Source: AA29 sp041481445 (GTDB taxonomy: Bacteria; Acidobacteriota; Vicinamibacteria; Fen-336). Taken from it: DNA of 44,688 nucleotides. Of this stretch, positions 7,170 to 16,181 are shown piece by piece (position 1 is the stretch's first letter; each line of letters starts with the position of its first letter). Where the stretch lies: contig JBGPBV010000043.1 in assembly GCA_041481445.1 (NCBI GenBank), forward strand, positions 1 through 44,688. The letters run 5' to 3'. The translations under genes and the position numbers were made by a program. The notes beneath the pieces are model-generated. The model searched no databases and was not told the DNA's origin. It saw only the letters and a program-made list of their open reading frames with translations.

Positions 7170-9127
7170 CGGCCTTCCCACGAGACGAGCCGCGGTGGTT
7201 CCTGTCCGCGGCCTCGCCCCGGCGGCAGGAGCTGGCCATCCTCCTCCTCGACACCGCCTGCATCGCGGCTGCCTTCTACGTGGCGTACCTGCTGCGCTTC
7301 GAGGGGGCGATTCCGCCGGCGCGGATGACCCAGCTCTACCGGTGCCTGCCCGCCCTGCTCGTCATCCGGCTGACCCTGCACGTGCTGTTCGGGATCCACC
7401 GGTGGTCGTTCCGCCTGTCCGGCTTCCACGAGGCGGTCCGCCTGGTGCAGGCCAGCTTCACCGGGACCGCGATCTTCATCTCGTTCTTCTACTTCGTGCA
7501 GCGCGCGTTCCAGGACGTGTCCATCGGGCCCCCGCGCTCGACTCTGATCATCGAGTTCCTGGTCACGACCAGCCTCGTGGGCGCCCTCCGCTTCTCGCCC
7601 CGCCTGGCCAACCGGTGGACGGTGCGGCGGAGCCAGTCGCCCAGCGTCCGCACCATCGTGGTGGGGGCGGGCAGCGCGGGCGAGCTGCTCCTCCGCGACC
7701 TCTTCCGGTCCGACGAGCACGCCTACCGCGTCATCGGCTTCGTGGACGACGACCCCCGCAAGCAGGGGATGTCGATCGGAGGCCGGCCGGTGCTGGGCCG
7801 GCTGCGCGCGCTCCCCAAGCTGGTCCGTCGGCTCGGCGTCGAGCAGCTCCTGTTCTCGATCCCGCGGCTGCCCGCCGACCGCCTGCGGGAGATCCTCGAC
7901 TCCTGTGCCGAGCTGAAGCTCAACTACAAGATCCTGCCCGTGTCCTTCGCCTACCTCAACGACCGGGCCAGCGCCTCGATGCTCCAGGACCTCGTCCCCG
8001 ACGATCTCCTGTCGCGGCGCCAGGTGGTCTTCGACAAGGAGGAGGTCAGCCGGCTCATCGCCGGGCGGCGCGTCCTGGTCACCGGGGCGGCCGGCTCCAT
8101 CGGCAGCGAGATCACCCATCAGGTGGCGGAGCTCGGACCGGCCAACCTGGTCCTCGTCGACACCAACGAGAACGACCTCTACTTCCTGTTCCGCCGGCTG
8201 GAGCGGAACTTCCCCGACCTCAAGGTCACGATCGAGGTCGGCGACGTGCGCGACCTCACGCGCCTGCGCGCGCTCGGCCGCCAGTACCGGCCGCAGGACG
8301 TCTTCCACGCCGCCGCCCACAAGCACGTCCCCCTCATGGAGAACGCTCCCGAGGAGGCGATCAAGACGAACGTCACCGGGTGCCGGAACGTGGCGCGGAT
8401 GGCCACGGAAGCCGGGGCCGAGCGTTTCGTGCTCATCTCGACCGACAAGGCGGTCGATCCTGTTTCCGCCATGGGCGCCTCCAAGCGGCTCGCGGAGTTC
8501 ATCGTGCGCGACGAGGGCCAGCGCTCGGCCACCGAGTTCACGGTCGTGCGGTTCGGGAACGTGCTCGGGAGCGCGGGCAGCGTGGTGCCGTTGTTCAAGT
8601 CCCAGATCGCGGCCGGGGGGCCGGTCACGGTGACCCATCCGGAATGCCGCCGCTACCTGATGACGATCCGGGAGGCGGTCGGCCTGGTGCTCCTCGCCGG
8701 CCTCCACCACCCCGCCGACCTCTGCGTCCTCGAGATGGGCGAGCCCATCCGCATCCTGGACCTCGCGCGCCTGATGATCACGATGTCGGGGCTCGTGCCC
8801 GAGCAGGAGGTCCCCATCGTGTTCACCGGGCTGCGGGCGGGAGAGCGGCTCGACGAGGAGCTGATGACGGTGGAAGAGGCGCGCGCCAGCGTCCTCTTCC
8901 GGGAAGCGATTCGCGCCGTGGCCACGCGGTCGCCGACCCAGCAGGTGATGCTCGACGTGGTGGAGATCGAGAGGCGGGCCGCCCAGGGCGATCGCGAGGG
9001 TGTGCTGGCCGGTCTGAGGGCCCTCTTCCCCTCGTATCAGCCGGGCGCGGAGCCGCCGGTCCCCCAGCCGGCCCCCGTGCGGCCAGCGGTGGACGAGCCG
9101 GTGCCCCTGCGGCTCACGCGCAACTGA
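7166..9127 (+). CDS. Membrane nucleotide-sugar 4,6-dehydratase, WbpM/CapD/PglF-like
   Basis: Converts UDP-GlcNAc to a 4-keto-6-deoxy sugar, the precursor of QuiNAc, FucNAc or bacillosamine-type residues. The 653-residue protein has four N-terminal membrane spans (about residues 20-130), a first Rossmann-like domain starting TIVVGAGSAGELLLRDL, then a catalytic SDR domain with RRVLVTGAAGSIGSEI. The family's altered active site is present: STDKAVDPVSAMGASKRLAE has Met where most SDRs have Tyr, with the Lys retained. It follows the WecA-like gene with a 4-base overlap. Together they fit initiation of the repeat unit with a 6-deoxy amino sugar. The downstream DegT aminotransferase could use its product. 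Confidence 0.92.
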   Translation: MTAFPRDEPRWFLSAASPRRQELAILLLDTACIAAAFYVAYLLRFEGAIPPARMTQLYRCLPALLVIRLTLHVLFGIHRWSFRLSGFHEAVRLVQASFTGTAIFISFFYFVQRAFQDVSIGPPRSTLIIEFLVTTSLVGALRFSPRLANRWTVRRSQSPSVRTIVVGAGSAGELLLRDLFRSDEHAYRVIGFVDDDPRKQGMSIGGRPVLGRLRALPKLVRRLGVEQLLFSIPRLPADRLREILDSCAELKLNYKILPVSFAYLNDRASASMLQDLVPDDLLSRRQVVFDKEEVSRLIAGRRVLVTGAAGSIGSEITHQVAELGPANLVLVDTNENDLYFLFRRLERNFPDLKVTIEVGDVRDLTRLRALGRQYRPQDVFHAAAHKHVPLMENAPEEAIKTNVTGCRNVARMATEAGAERFVLISTDKAVDPVSAMGASKRLAEFIVRDEGQRSATEFTVVRFGNVLGSAGSVVPLFKSQIAAGGPVTVTHPECRRYLMTIREAVGLVLLAGLHHPADLCVLEMGEPIRILDLARLMITMSGLVPEQEVPIVFTGLRAGERLDEELMTVEEARASVLFREAIRAVATRSPTQQVMLDVVEIERRAAQGDREGVLAGLRALFPSYQPGAEPPVPQPAPVRPAVDEPVPLRLTRN

Positions 9128-9143
9128 GAGGCCGGATGTCCGC

Positions 9144-10610
9144 TCACGGCACTGCGGGCTGGGCGCGGTAGATCAAGACCTGCTCGCCGTCGCGGGCGCC
9201 GAAGGCGGCGACCGGGCGGTCCCACGGCTCGGGGAGAGGCACGCTCGGGGCGCGAGGCACGACCAGGGCGAGGAAGTCGGTCCCTCCCGTCCCCAGGGTG
9301 AGCGGCGCCCCCAGCAGCGACGACTCGACCTCGTTCCAGTCCACCCGCCGCCGGCTGTAATACGCCACCTGCGGGCTGTTGGTGTGGATGCGCGCTACCG
9401 CGGGGGCATGTTCGGCCAGCCACTGCCCGGCCGCGACCAGGTGCGCGCGGTGCTCGGGAGGGGCGGCCATGTCGCGCGCCCAGAGAGCGACGACGAGCAC
9501 GCCGGCCACGGCGGCGGCGGCCCGAGCGTACGACCGGCGCCGGAAGAGCGCCACCGCCCCGAAGGGCGCGAAGGCGAGGAGGACCAGGCTGCACAGGACG
9601 GTGTATCGGGTCTCGAGGAAGAGGCGCGTGGGGAGCAGCACGAGCAACGGGAGCGCCGCCCCCGCCGCCGCCAGCGCGAGCGTCCTCCGCGCGGCCCGGG
9701 TGCCGGGCGCCGTGGCCAGGCCGGCGCCGGTCAGGGCCGCCTGGGCCAGCCCGATCGCGCGGACGAGCTTGACCGGAGGCACGAGGGTCAGCCCCCACAG
9801 GAGGATGTACGGGGCATACTCCCGCCCGTGCGGGTAGGGGAACGCGGCGGCCAGCGCCCGCGAGGCGGAGCGGAACCCGCTCGAGGCGGCGGCCACCACG
9901 ACGACCGGCGCGGGGATGGCCACGGCCAGGGCGGAGGCTTCCCTGGCCACGGACAGGATGAACGCGGCGGCCGCCACCGGGAAGGGGGCCAGCAGGGCCA
10001 CGCGGCGCGCGCGGACGCGGCGCGGCAGGTCGGGGTCGAGCAGCGGGGCCAGCGCCGCGGCCGCCCACAGGACCACGGACTCGGGCCGGAAGAGCATCGA
10101 AGCCGCCCCGCAAGCCCCCCACACGAGGGCGTAGCCGTACCGCCCGGTCCGGCCGAAGCGCAGGAGGGCCACGAGGCCGACGAGCGCGAACGCCCACATC
10201 CCGAAATCGCGCGCCACGACCGCACGCAGGAGGGTGACCGCGGGGTGGGTGAGGACGAGGCCGGCCGCCACCCACTGCACCGGGCGATCGCCTCCGAGCT
10301 CACGCACGATCGCTACGAACGCGGCGGAGGCGACGGCGAGCAACACCGCATCCAGGAGATGGGCGGCCGCCGTCGTCGAGCCGACGAGGGTGGACAGGCG
10401 GCCGACCAGGATGGAGTAGAACGGCCAGGGGTAGACGCGCAGCGCGGCCTCGAACCCCGATTGCAGGTAGGCCTCGGCCGCGGCCAGGTAGCGCGCCCCG
10501 TCGTTGTTCACTACGGGCGAACGCGCGATGGCGGTGACGGAGAGGACGATGCTGCCGGCGGCGGCGGCAAGGGTCGCCGCCTCCTCCACGATGCGATCCT
10601 TGAGGCTCAT
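9144..10610 (-). CDS. GT-C-like integral membrane glycosyltransferase (putative)
   Basis: A 488-residue protein with about ten to twelve hydrophobic segments and a C-terminal periplasmic tail. NNDGARYLAAAEAYLQSGF in the first loop carries an Asp in the position used by polyprenol-sugar-dependent GT-C enzymes (PMT/ArnT type). The tail contains WLAEHAP and YYSRRRVDWNEVE. No closer family is recognised. If it is a GT-C enzyme, it would use a lipid-linked sugar donor on the periplasmic side and decorate the glycan or a lipid. It converges on the WbpM-like gene with only 16 bases between stops and diverges from the flippase gene. Confidence 0.6.
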   Translation of the reverse strand: MSLKDRIVEEAATLAAAAGSIVLSVTAIARSPVVNNDGARYLAAAEAYLQSGFEAALRVYPWPFYSILVGRLSTLVGSTTAAAHLLDAVLLAVASAAFVAIVRELGGDRPVQWVAAGLVLTHPAVTLLRAVVARDFGMWAFALVGLVALLRFGRTGRYGYALVWGACGAASMLFRPESVVLWAAAALAPLLDPDLPRRVRARRVALLAPFPVAAAAFILSVAREASALAVAIPAPVVVVAAASSGFRSASRALAAAFPYPHGREYAPYILLWGLTLVPPVKLVRAIGLAQAALTGAGLATAPGTRAARRTLALAAAGAALPLLVLLPTRLFLETRYTVLCSLVLLAFAPFGAVALFRRRSYARAAAAVAGVLVVALWARDMAAPPEHRAHLVAAGQWLAEHAPAVARIHTNSPQVAYYSRRRVDWNEVESSLLGAPLTLGTGGTDFLALVVPRAPSVPLPEPWDRPVAAFGARDGEQVLIYRAQPAVP

Positions 10611-10660
10611 CTAGAAACCCGAAATCGTAGCATGCGGCCGGCGTGCTCCCGGCTCCGGGC
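10611..10660. promoter_or_regulatory. Divergent promoter region, GT-C gene / flippase
   Basis: Fifty bases separate divergent start codons. On the minus strand TGCTACGAT (10632-10624) looks like an extended -10 (TGnTAnnAT), placed about 14 bases before the GT-C ATG. On the plus strand TAGCAT overlaps it. No good -35 is seen for either. Confidence 0.35.
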
Positions 10661-12193
10661 ATGACCGACGACCCCGGCGTACCCGACCCGGCCGGGGAGT
10701 CCCTCGACCCCCCCTCGTCCCCGATCACCGGCTCGTCGGTCGCGGCCCTGACCGTGGGGGGCCTGGCCGTCAACCTGCTCCTCAAGGCGCGCGGCCTGGT
10801 GGTGGTGCCCCTCTACGCCCGCCTCCTCGACCCGGACGGGCTCGGCGTGGTGACGCTGGGGACGGCCGTGGCCACCCTGATCGCCCCCGCCCTCCACCTG
10901 GGGCTGCCCGTGGGGACGCTCGTGGAGCTCCCACACCGGCCGGCGGGCGGAGCGGTGACCCGCGGCGTCCGCGCCGTCCTGGCCCTGGTGGCGGCCGCGT
11001 CGATGGCCGTGATCGCCGTGGCCCCCTGGGCCGCCCACCGCGGGCCCTGGCCCTCCCTGGCGCCCCTGGTGCCCCACGCGCTCGTGGTCGCGCTCCTGGC
11101 GGCCGGCATGGCCCTGAGGGAAGCCAGCCAGGTCGTCCCGCAGCTCCACCGGCAGGTCCGGTTCCTGTCCGTGATCTCGATCGTCGTCGATTACGGGGGG
11201 GCGGCCGTCGGGCTGGTGCTGGTGGTCGTGGGCGTGGGGCCCGGCGGGCTCCTGTGGGGCTTGGCCGCGATGACGGTGGTGGGTGCCGTGGCCTCGCTGG
11301 ACCGTACGAGGAGGCTCTGCCCGCCGGCCGGGGGTATGGACTGGGGGTTCGTCCGGGCCGCGCTCGGCGTGGGCCTTCCGATGGCCCTGATCGCGACGGC
11401 GCAGTGGGTGGTGCAGAGCGCCGACCGGTTCTTCCTCGTGCACTACCAGGGTCCGGCCGCGGTCGGCGTGTACAGCCTGGGGTACTCGGTGGCTTCGGCC
11501 GTCCTGGCCCTGGCCGCCACGCTGAACCTCGTCTTCCTGCCCGTGGCCGCGGCGCTGCTCCGCTCCGCCCCGGATCGTCTCGTGCGGCTGCTCGAGGAAT
11601 GCGTCCGTCTGGCCGTGGCCGTCCTCGGGATGTGCGTGGCGGGAGCATTCGTGCTGGGCCGTCCCGTGATGCGCTGGCTGGGCGGACCCCCTTATGCCGC
11701 GGCCGGAGAGGTGCTGCCCTGGATGGTGACGGGATACGCGCTGTTCACGCTCGTGCAGCTCCTGCAGTGGGTACCGATGGCGGTCTCGCGCCGGGTGCGG
11801 GCGGTCGTCGCGGTCCATGCGGTGACGGCCGTCTCGAACCTCGCCCTCGACGCCACGCTCGTCCCCGGGATGGGAATGCACGGGGCCGTCGCGGCCGCCG
11901 TGGGCGCCTATGCCCTGGGGGCCGTCCTGATGGCCCTGATCGCGCGTCGCGCGCTGCCGGGATGGCGATGGCGTTCCGCCGTGCCCGCCCTCGTGCTCGC
12001 GGCCGCGGGCGCGGTGGCGGGGTCGATGGCGCGGCTTCCCGGATCGGCCGGCATGGCCGACATGGCGGCGGCGGGCGTGGCCGTGGTCGTCTTGTACGCG
12101 GGGTTGGGGCTGGTCGTGCGCGCGGTGCGCGACGAGGACTTTGCGCTCCTCCGGAGCGCGCTCGAGACCGGAGCCCGGCGGCTCCGGTCGTAG
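10661..12193 (+). CDS. Wzx-like polysaccharide flippase (MOP/MATE superfamily)
   Basis: A 510-residue protein with about fourteen hydrophobic segments, expected to move undecaprenyl-linked repeat units across the inner membrane. VNLLLKARGLVVVPLYARLLDPDGLGVVTL near the N-terminus is typical of the flippase fold, where the first helix is followed by a conserved charged loop. QWVVQSADRFFLVHYQGPAAVGVYSLGYSV in the middle matches the second bundle start. ATG at 10661 is preferred; an in-frame GTG at 10643 would add six residues. The C-terminal tail ends with a basic stretch. The surrounding glycosyltransferases support the role. No Wzy polymerase is recognised with confidence in the window. Confidence 0.85.
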   Translation: MTDDPGVPDPAGESLDPPSSPITGSSVAALTVGGLAVNLLLKARGLVVVPLYARLLDPDGLGVVTLGTAVATLIAPALHLGLPVGTLVELPHRPAGGAVTRGVRAVLALVAAASMAVIAVAPWAAHRGPWPSLAPLVPHALVVALLAAGMALREASQVVPQLHRQVRFLSVISIVVDYGGAAVGLVLVVVGVGPGGLLWGLAAMTVVGAVASLDRTRRLCPPAGGMDWGFVRAALGVGLPMALIATAQWVVQSADRFFLVHYQGPAAVGVYSLGYSVASAVLALAATLNLVFLPVAAALLRSAPDRLVRLLEECVRLAVAVLGMCVAGAFVLGRPVMRWLGGPPYAAAGEVLPWMVTGYALFTLVQLLQWVPMAVSRRVRAVVAVHAVTAVSNLALDATLVPGMGMHGAVAAAVGAYALGAVLMALIARRALPGWRWRSAVPALVLAAAGAVAGSMARLPGSAGMADMAAAGVAVVVLYAGLGLVVRAVRDEDFALLRSALETGARRLRS

Positions 12194-12206
12194 GCCGGGC
12201 CCCGGC
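12194..12206. terminator. GC hairpin between convergent stops
   Basis: GCCGG (12194-12198) pairs with CCGGC (12202-12206) around a three-base loop. It fills the 13-base gap between the converging flippase and GT4 stops exactly. No T-tract follows, so it is at most a short bidirectional terminator. Confidence 0.3.
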
Positions 12207-13379
12207 TCAGCGCACGAGCAGGCTGAGGGCGTCGAGAGCGCGGCCGTCACGCAGGGGCCCCCGCGCCCGCGGACGGGGGACGGCCAGGGTCTCCGCGTAG
12301 AGGCCGAGCACGCGGGCGGCCTCGGCGGGCAGCCGGGCGACGCGCCCGACCTGCTCCCGGGCCGCGCGCGCGATCGCGTCGTGCCGGGCGGCATCCGTCA
12401 ACAGGCGGACGAGGGTCCCCGCGATCGCGGCCGGCTCGATGTCTGTGAGCACGGCGGTCTCGCCGTCACGGACGACCTCCTCGTAGATCGCGAGACGACC
12501 CAGGACGGCCGGGGTCCCGCAGGCCATCGCCTCGAACAGCGACTGCGGGAGGCCGTCGGAGGACGGGACGCTCACGACCGCCTCCGCCAGCGACAGCAGC
12601 GCCGGCATCTCGCGGTGGACGATCGAGCCGGCGAACCGGACGCGCGACTCGAGGCCGAGCCGGGCCGCGCGGTCCGCCAGCCGGCGGCGGTAGGCCTCGT
12701 CGGCCCCGTACTCCGTGATGACGAGGACCGCGGAGGGAACGTGGGGGAGGACCGCCGCCATCGCCTCCACGACGAGGTCGACGTTGTAGAGGGGAGCCAG
12801 GATGCGCGGGCTCAGGATGACGCGGTCGGCGGAGGTCAGGCCGAGCCGGGCACGCAGGGCGCCCGCGGCTGCCTCGTCACGACGGAACACCTCCGGGTCG
12901 ACTCCCCAGCGGACGGTCTCGATCCGGCCGCGGACGCGGGCCATCGCCTGCACCGCCTTTCGCAGCCCGTCCGACTTGACGAGCAGGAGGTCGGCCGTCT
13001 CCAGGATGCGGCGCGTGGCCCGGCGCTCGAGAGAGGACAGCCCGCCCCGATGCTGCTCGGGAAGGACGTCGCCGCCCATGACCGTGACCACCAGCGGCCG
13101 CACGCCGGAGAGGAGCGCCATCGTGCCGAGCTTGCCGCCCGCGTAGTGCAGGTGCAGGAGGTCGGGGGCGAAGGACCGGACGTCGTGGAGGAAGCCCCGG
13201 GCGGCGCCGACCGCCGCCGGGATCGTCGAAGGGATCGGCCGCGTGCGGACCTCCACCCCGGGCGCCTCCACGACCGGGCCCAGGGTGACCAGGCGGACCG
13301 CGGCCCCGCCCGCGGCCACCGCCGCGCTGCGGGCCGCCACGTGCACGGAGCGCCCGTTGCCGACGACCGCCACCCTCAC
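12207..13379 (-). CDS. Family 4 glycosyltransferase (GT-B)
   Basis: A 390-residue GT-B enzyme of the glycosyltransferases group 1 type, retaining, cytoplasmic or membrane-associated. The N-terminal domain begins MRVAVVGNGRSVHVAAR and contains DLLHLHYAGGKLG. The C-terminal donor domain starts near DRVILSPRILAPLYNVDLVVEAM and carries the EX7E element in FEAMACGTPAVLGRLAIYEE. The GTG start at 13379 lies ten bases after the stop of the methyltransferase gene. It belongs to the minus-strand block DegT, AsnB, methyltransferase, GT4. The sugar donor cannot be predicted. Confidence 0.88.
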   Translation of the reverse strand: MRVAVVGNGRSVHVAARSAAVAAGGAAVRLVTLGPVVEAPGVEVRTRPIPSTIPAAVGAARGFLHDVRSFAPDLLHLHYAGGKLGTMALLSGVRPLVVTVMGGDVLPEQHRGGLSSLERRATRRILETADLLLVKSDGLRKAVQAMARVRGRIETVRWGVDPEVFRRDEAAAGALRARLGLTSADRVILSPRILAPLYNVDLVVEAMAAVLPHVPSAVLVITEYGADEAYRRRLADRAARLGLESRVRFAGSIVHREMPALLSLAEAVVSVPSSDGLPQSLFEAMACGTPAVLGRLAIYEEVVRDGETAVLTDIEPAAIAGTLVRLLTDAARHDAIARAAREQVGRVARLPAEAARVLGLYAETLAVPRPRARGPLRDGRALDALSLLVR

Positions 13380-13389
13380 CGCCGGGGCC

Positions 13390-14226
13390 TCACGCCGGGC
13401 GGCGATGGCGCTCGAACCAGAACGGCCGTCCGGCGGGGGGACGGAACGGCCGCGCCGAGCACGCGCGCCGGCTCGCGCGCAGGAACAGCTCGGTGTGGTC
13501 GAGCGTCCGCGCGACTTCGTGGAAGCCCAGCTCGCGCAGCCAGGCCTCGACGGTCTCGTGCCGGTAGCGGTCGTTCACGAGGGGCGAGAACAGGTCGAAC
13601 GCCTGGTGCGTGTCGCGGCCGGGGAAGAGAGAGGCGAGCAGGCGCCGCTTGAGCCGGAAGGGAAGGGGCGCCAGCGCGGAGCGCGCCACGGCCAGGGCCA
13701 GGCGGTGCCCGGGCGGCACCGACCGCCGGCCGTACAGGTAGACGAACAGCACGCCGTCCGGGGCCACGAGCGCGGCCACGTTGGCCAGCGCCCGCCGGGT
13801 GTCTCCGGTGTGATGGAGGACGCCGAACGAGAAGACGAGGTCGAACCGCCGGCCCGCGAGCTCGGCCGGTGGGTCCAGCAGATCGGCGGGGAACGCCTCC
13901 AGGCGCCCCGCGGCCACGGCTTCGGGCGCCAGCCGGCGCATCTGCTCGGCCGTCGCCGCCACCGCGCCGCCGCTGGCATCCACCGCCGTCACCCGGCACC
14001 CGAGACGCAGGAGGCCGAGCGTCCAGCGTCCGCCTCCGCAGCCGGCGTCGAGCGCGCTCCGCCCCGCGAACCAGCCCTGGTCGATCCCGAGCAGCTCGTC
14101 GGCGACGATCGCGCCGGCCTGGTCGCGCATCCAGCTCTCGGAGAGCATGGCCTCGCCCTCGGCGAGCTCCCGCCACTGGTAGTCGAAGCTGGCCAGCGTC
14201 TGGCGGCGCCGGAGGTCAGCCCACAC
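13390..14226 (-). CDS. SAM-dependent methyltransferase (class I)
   Basis: A 278-residue class I methyltransferase. Motif I is LDAGCGGGRWTLGLL with the glycine loop at residues 60-66, followed by VTAVDASGG, FDLVFSFGVLHHTGDT (motif IV/V, UbiE/COQ5-like) and a C-terminal FHEVARTLDHTELFLRA strand. GTG at 14226 overlaps the end of the asparagine-synthase-like gene by 11 bases, so the two are probably co-translated. In a polysaccharide operon it most likely methylates a sugar hydroxyl or a terminal residue, but the substrate is not evident. Confidence 0.85.
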   Translation of the reverse strand: MWADLRRRQTLASFDYQWRELAEGEAMLSESWMRDQAGAIVADELLGIDQGWFAGRSALDAGCGGGRWTLGLLRLGCRVTAVDASGGAVAATAEQMRRLAPEAVAAGRLEAFPADLLDPPAELAGRRFDLVFSFGVLHHTGDTRRALANVAALVAPDGVLFVYLYGRRSVPPGHRLALAVARSALAPLPFRLKRRLLASLFPGRDTHQAFDLFSPLVNDRYRHETVEAWLRELGFHEVARTLDHTELFLRASRRACSARPFRPPAGRPFWFERHRRPA

Positions 14227-16168
14227 GCGGGGGACTCTCGAGCGCGCGGAGCCACAGCTCCGAAGACAGGAGTCGCCAGAGCCCGGGACGCCCGGCGAGC
14301 TCGGCGTCGGAGCCGCGCCGCCAGTGGTCGAGGAGGGAGGCGCGCAGGAGGGGGCGGATGCGCGCGGAGGGCCCCAGCCACTCCCGGACCGCGGGGGCGA
14401 GCGCGCAGAGCCAGCTCCGCTCGGGGGTGGCGAAGCCGAGCTTGTCCCGGCGCCGGCGCACCGTCTCGGGGACGATCCCCGCCATCGCGTCGCGCAGCAC
14501 GGCCTTGGTCCAGCCGTCCCGGATGAGGTCGCCCGCGGGGAGGCGCTGGGCGCGCTCCACCAGGCGGTAGTCGAGGAAGGGCGTGCGCGCCTCCACCGAG
14601 AAGGCCATCGAGTTCCGGTCCTCGTAGCGGAGCAGGGCGGGCAGGCTCGTGGACTCCACGTCGAGCCGGAGCTGGGCGCGCAAGGTCGCGCGCGGGGCGT
14701 GGCGGTCCCCGCTCTCCGGCTCGGCCTCCGCGAGCAGGGCGGGGGGCACGCGGCCGTGGGTGGCGGCGCGGGCGACCGCGGCCCGGCGCAGCCGCGCCGG
14801 CCAGTGCCCGGTGTGATAGGCGAGCAGGCCCAGGAAGAACGCGAGCGGCCGCCCGGTGACCGCGGCCGCCCGGCGCGCCTCGCGCAGGGCGGAGACCGTG
14901 CCGCGCTCCGCCGCCACCTCCGCGAGGTAGGGCCCGTAGTGGTAGTGATAGCCGCCCAGCACCTCGTCCGCGCCCTGGCCGTCGAGGAGGACGGGCACGC
15001 CCGCCCGGCGCGCCATGCGCATCACCCGCCACTGCGAGTAGACGCCGGCGGAGGGGAACGGCTCGTCCTGCGCCTCCACCAGCGCGGGCAGGTCGTGTCC
15101 CAGCTCCCGGGCGTCCGGCGTCTCCCGCGAGGCCTGCACGTCCGCCGCCGCCACCACGGAGTCCACGAAGGGCGACTCGTCGAGGCCGGGCACGGGGTAG
15201 ACGACGCTGAAGGACCGCGGACGCGGCTCGCCCGCGGCCCGGCGCAGCGCGCTGGCCAGGCCGACGATCGACGAGGAGTCGAGCCCGCCGCTCAAGCACG
15301 TGCCCACGTCGACGTCGCTGCGGAGGCGGATGCGTACGGCGTCCTCCAGGAGGGCGCGGAAGGCGCCCTCCTTCGCCGGCTCCGTCCCCGGGAAAGCCTC
15401 CGCCAGCGCGTACCAGCGCCGCACCTCCACCCGCGCCCCCGGCCCGCGCACGGTCAGGTGATGGCCGGCGGGAAGACGGTTGACGGAGTCAACGAATGAC
15501 GGCTCCCCCACGTCCACCGCCCCGTCGCCCAGGAAGCGCCGCAGGGTGGGGAGGTGGGGACGCGCGACCAGGGCGGGGTGGGCGCGCAGGGCCTTGATCT
15601 CGGAGGCGAAGGCGAACACCTCTCCTTTCTGGAACCAGTGCAGCGGCTTCACCCCGAAGCGGTCGCGCGCGCAGAAGAGGGTGCCCGTGTCCACGTCGTA
15701 GAGGCCGAAGGCCCACATGCCGTTGAAGCGGTGCAGGGCCTCCGCGCCCCACCGCGCCCAGGCCTCCAGGATCACCTCGGTGTCGGTGGCGGTGTGGAAC
15801 ACGTGGCCGAGCGACGAGAGCTCGGCGCGCAGCTCGACGTAGTTGAAGATCTCGCCGTTGTAGACGATCCAGCGCCGGCCGTCCGCGGAGGGCATGGGCC
15901 CGTGGCCGGCCGCGCTGAGGTCGATGATGGACAGGCGGCGATGGCCGAGGGCGACGTCCACCCCGTCGGGGATGCGGTCGGGCAGCGGCGGGTCGGTGAC
16001 GGCGGCGACGGTGTCCTTCCCGCGGTAGGCCCGCGCCCACCGGCGGCGGGAGTCCGCGAGCAGGTACCCCTCGTCGTCGGGTCCGCGGTGGCGCAGGGCG
16101 GCCGTCATCGCGCGCACGGCTCGGAGGCTCTCGGGTCCGCCTCCGGTCACCCCCGCGATGCCGCACAC
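14216..16168 (-). CDS. AsnB-type glutamine-dependent amidotransferase (first copy)
   Basis: A two-domain, 650-residue protein. The N-terminal class II glutaminase begins MCGIAGV, with Cys2 as nucleophile after Met removal, and has RHRGPDDEGYL and IVYNGEIFNYVELR. The C-terminal ATP pyrophosphatase domain has the PP-loop SGGLDSS at 293-299 and DGQGADEVLGGY. It is about 100 residues longer than E. coli AsnB, the usual size for homologues inside O-antigen and exopolysaccharide loci, where some amidate sugar carboxyl groups. The start is GTG. Downstream are the methyltransferase and GT4; upstream is the DegT aminotransferase. Asparagine synthesis is possible, but two divergent copies in one glycan locus favour a glycan-modifying role; that is inference. 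Confidence 0.88.
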   Translation of the reverse strand: MCGIAGVTGGGPESLRAVRAMTAALRHRGPDDEGYLLADSRRRWARAYRGKDTVAAVTDPPLPDRIPDGVDVALGHRRLSIIDLSAAGHGPMPSADGRRWIVYNGEIFNYVELRAELSSLGHVFHTATDTEVILEAWARWGAEALHRFNGMWAFGLYDVDTGTLFCARDRFGVKPLHWFQKGEVFAFASEIKALRAHPALVARPHLPTLRRFLGDGAVDVGEPSFVDSVNRLPAGHHLTVRGPGARVEVRRWYALAEAFPGTEPAKEGAFRALLEDAVRIRLRSDVDVGTCLSGGLDSSSIVGLASALRRAAGEPRPRSFSVVYPVPGLDESPFVDSVVAAADVQASRETPDARELGHDLPALVEAQDEPFPSAGVYSQWRVMRMARRAGVPVLLDGQGADEVLGGYHYHYGPYLAEVAAERGTVSALREARRAAAVTGRPLAFFLGLLAYHTGHWPARLRRAAVARAATHGRVPPALLAEAEPESGDRHAPRATLRAQLRLDVESTSLPALLRYEDRNSMAFSVEARTPFLDYRLVERAQRLPAGDLIRDGWTKAVLRDAMAGIVPETVRRRRDKLGFATPERSWLCALAPAVREWLGPSARIRPLLRASLLDHWRRGSDAELAGRPGLWRLLSSELWLRALESPPRVG

Positions 16169-16181
16169 GGCGACGTGACCG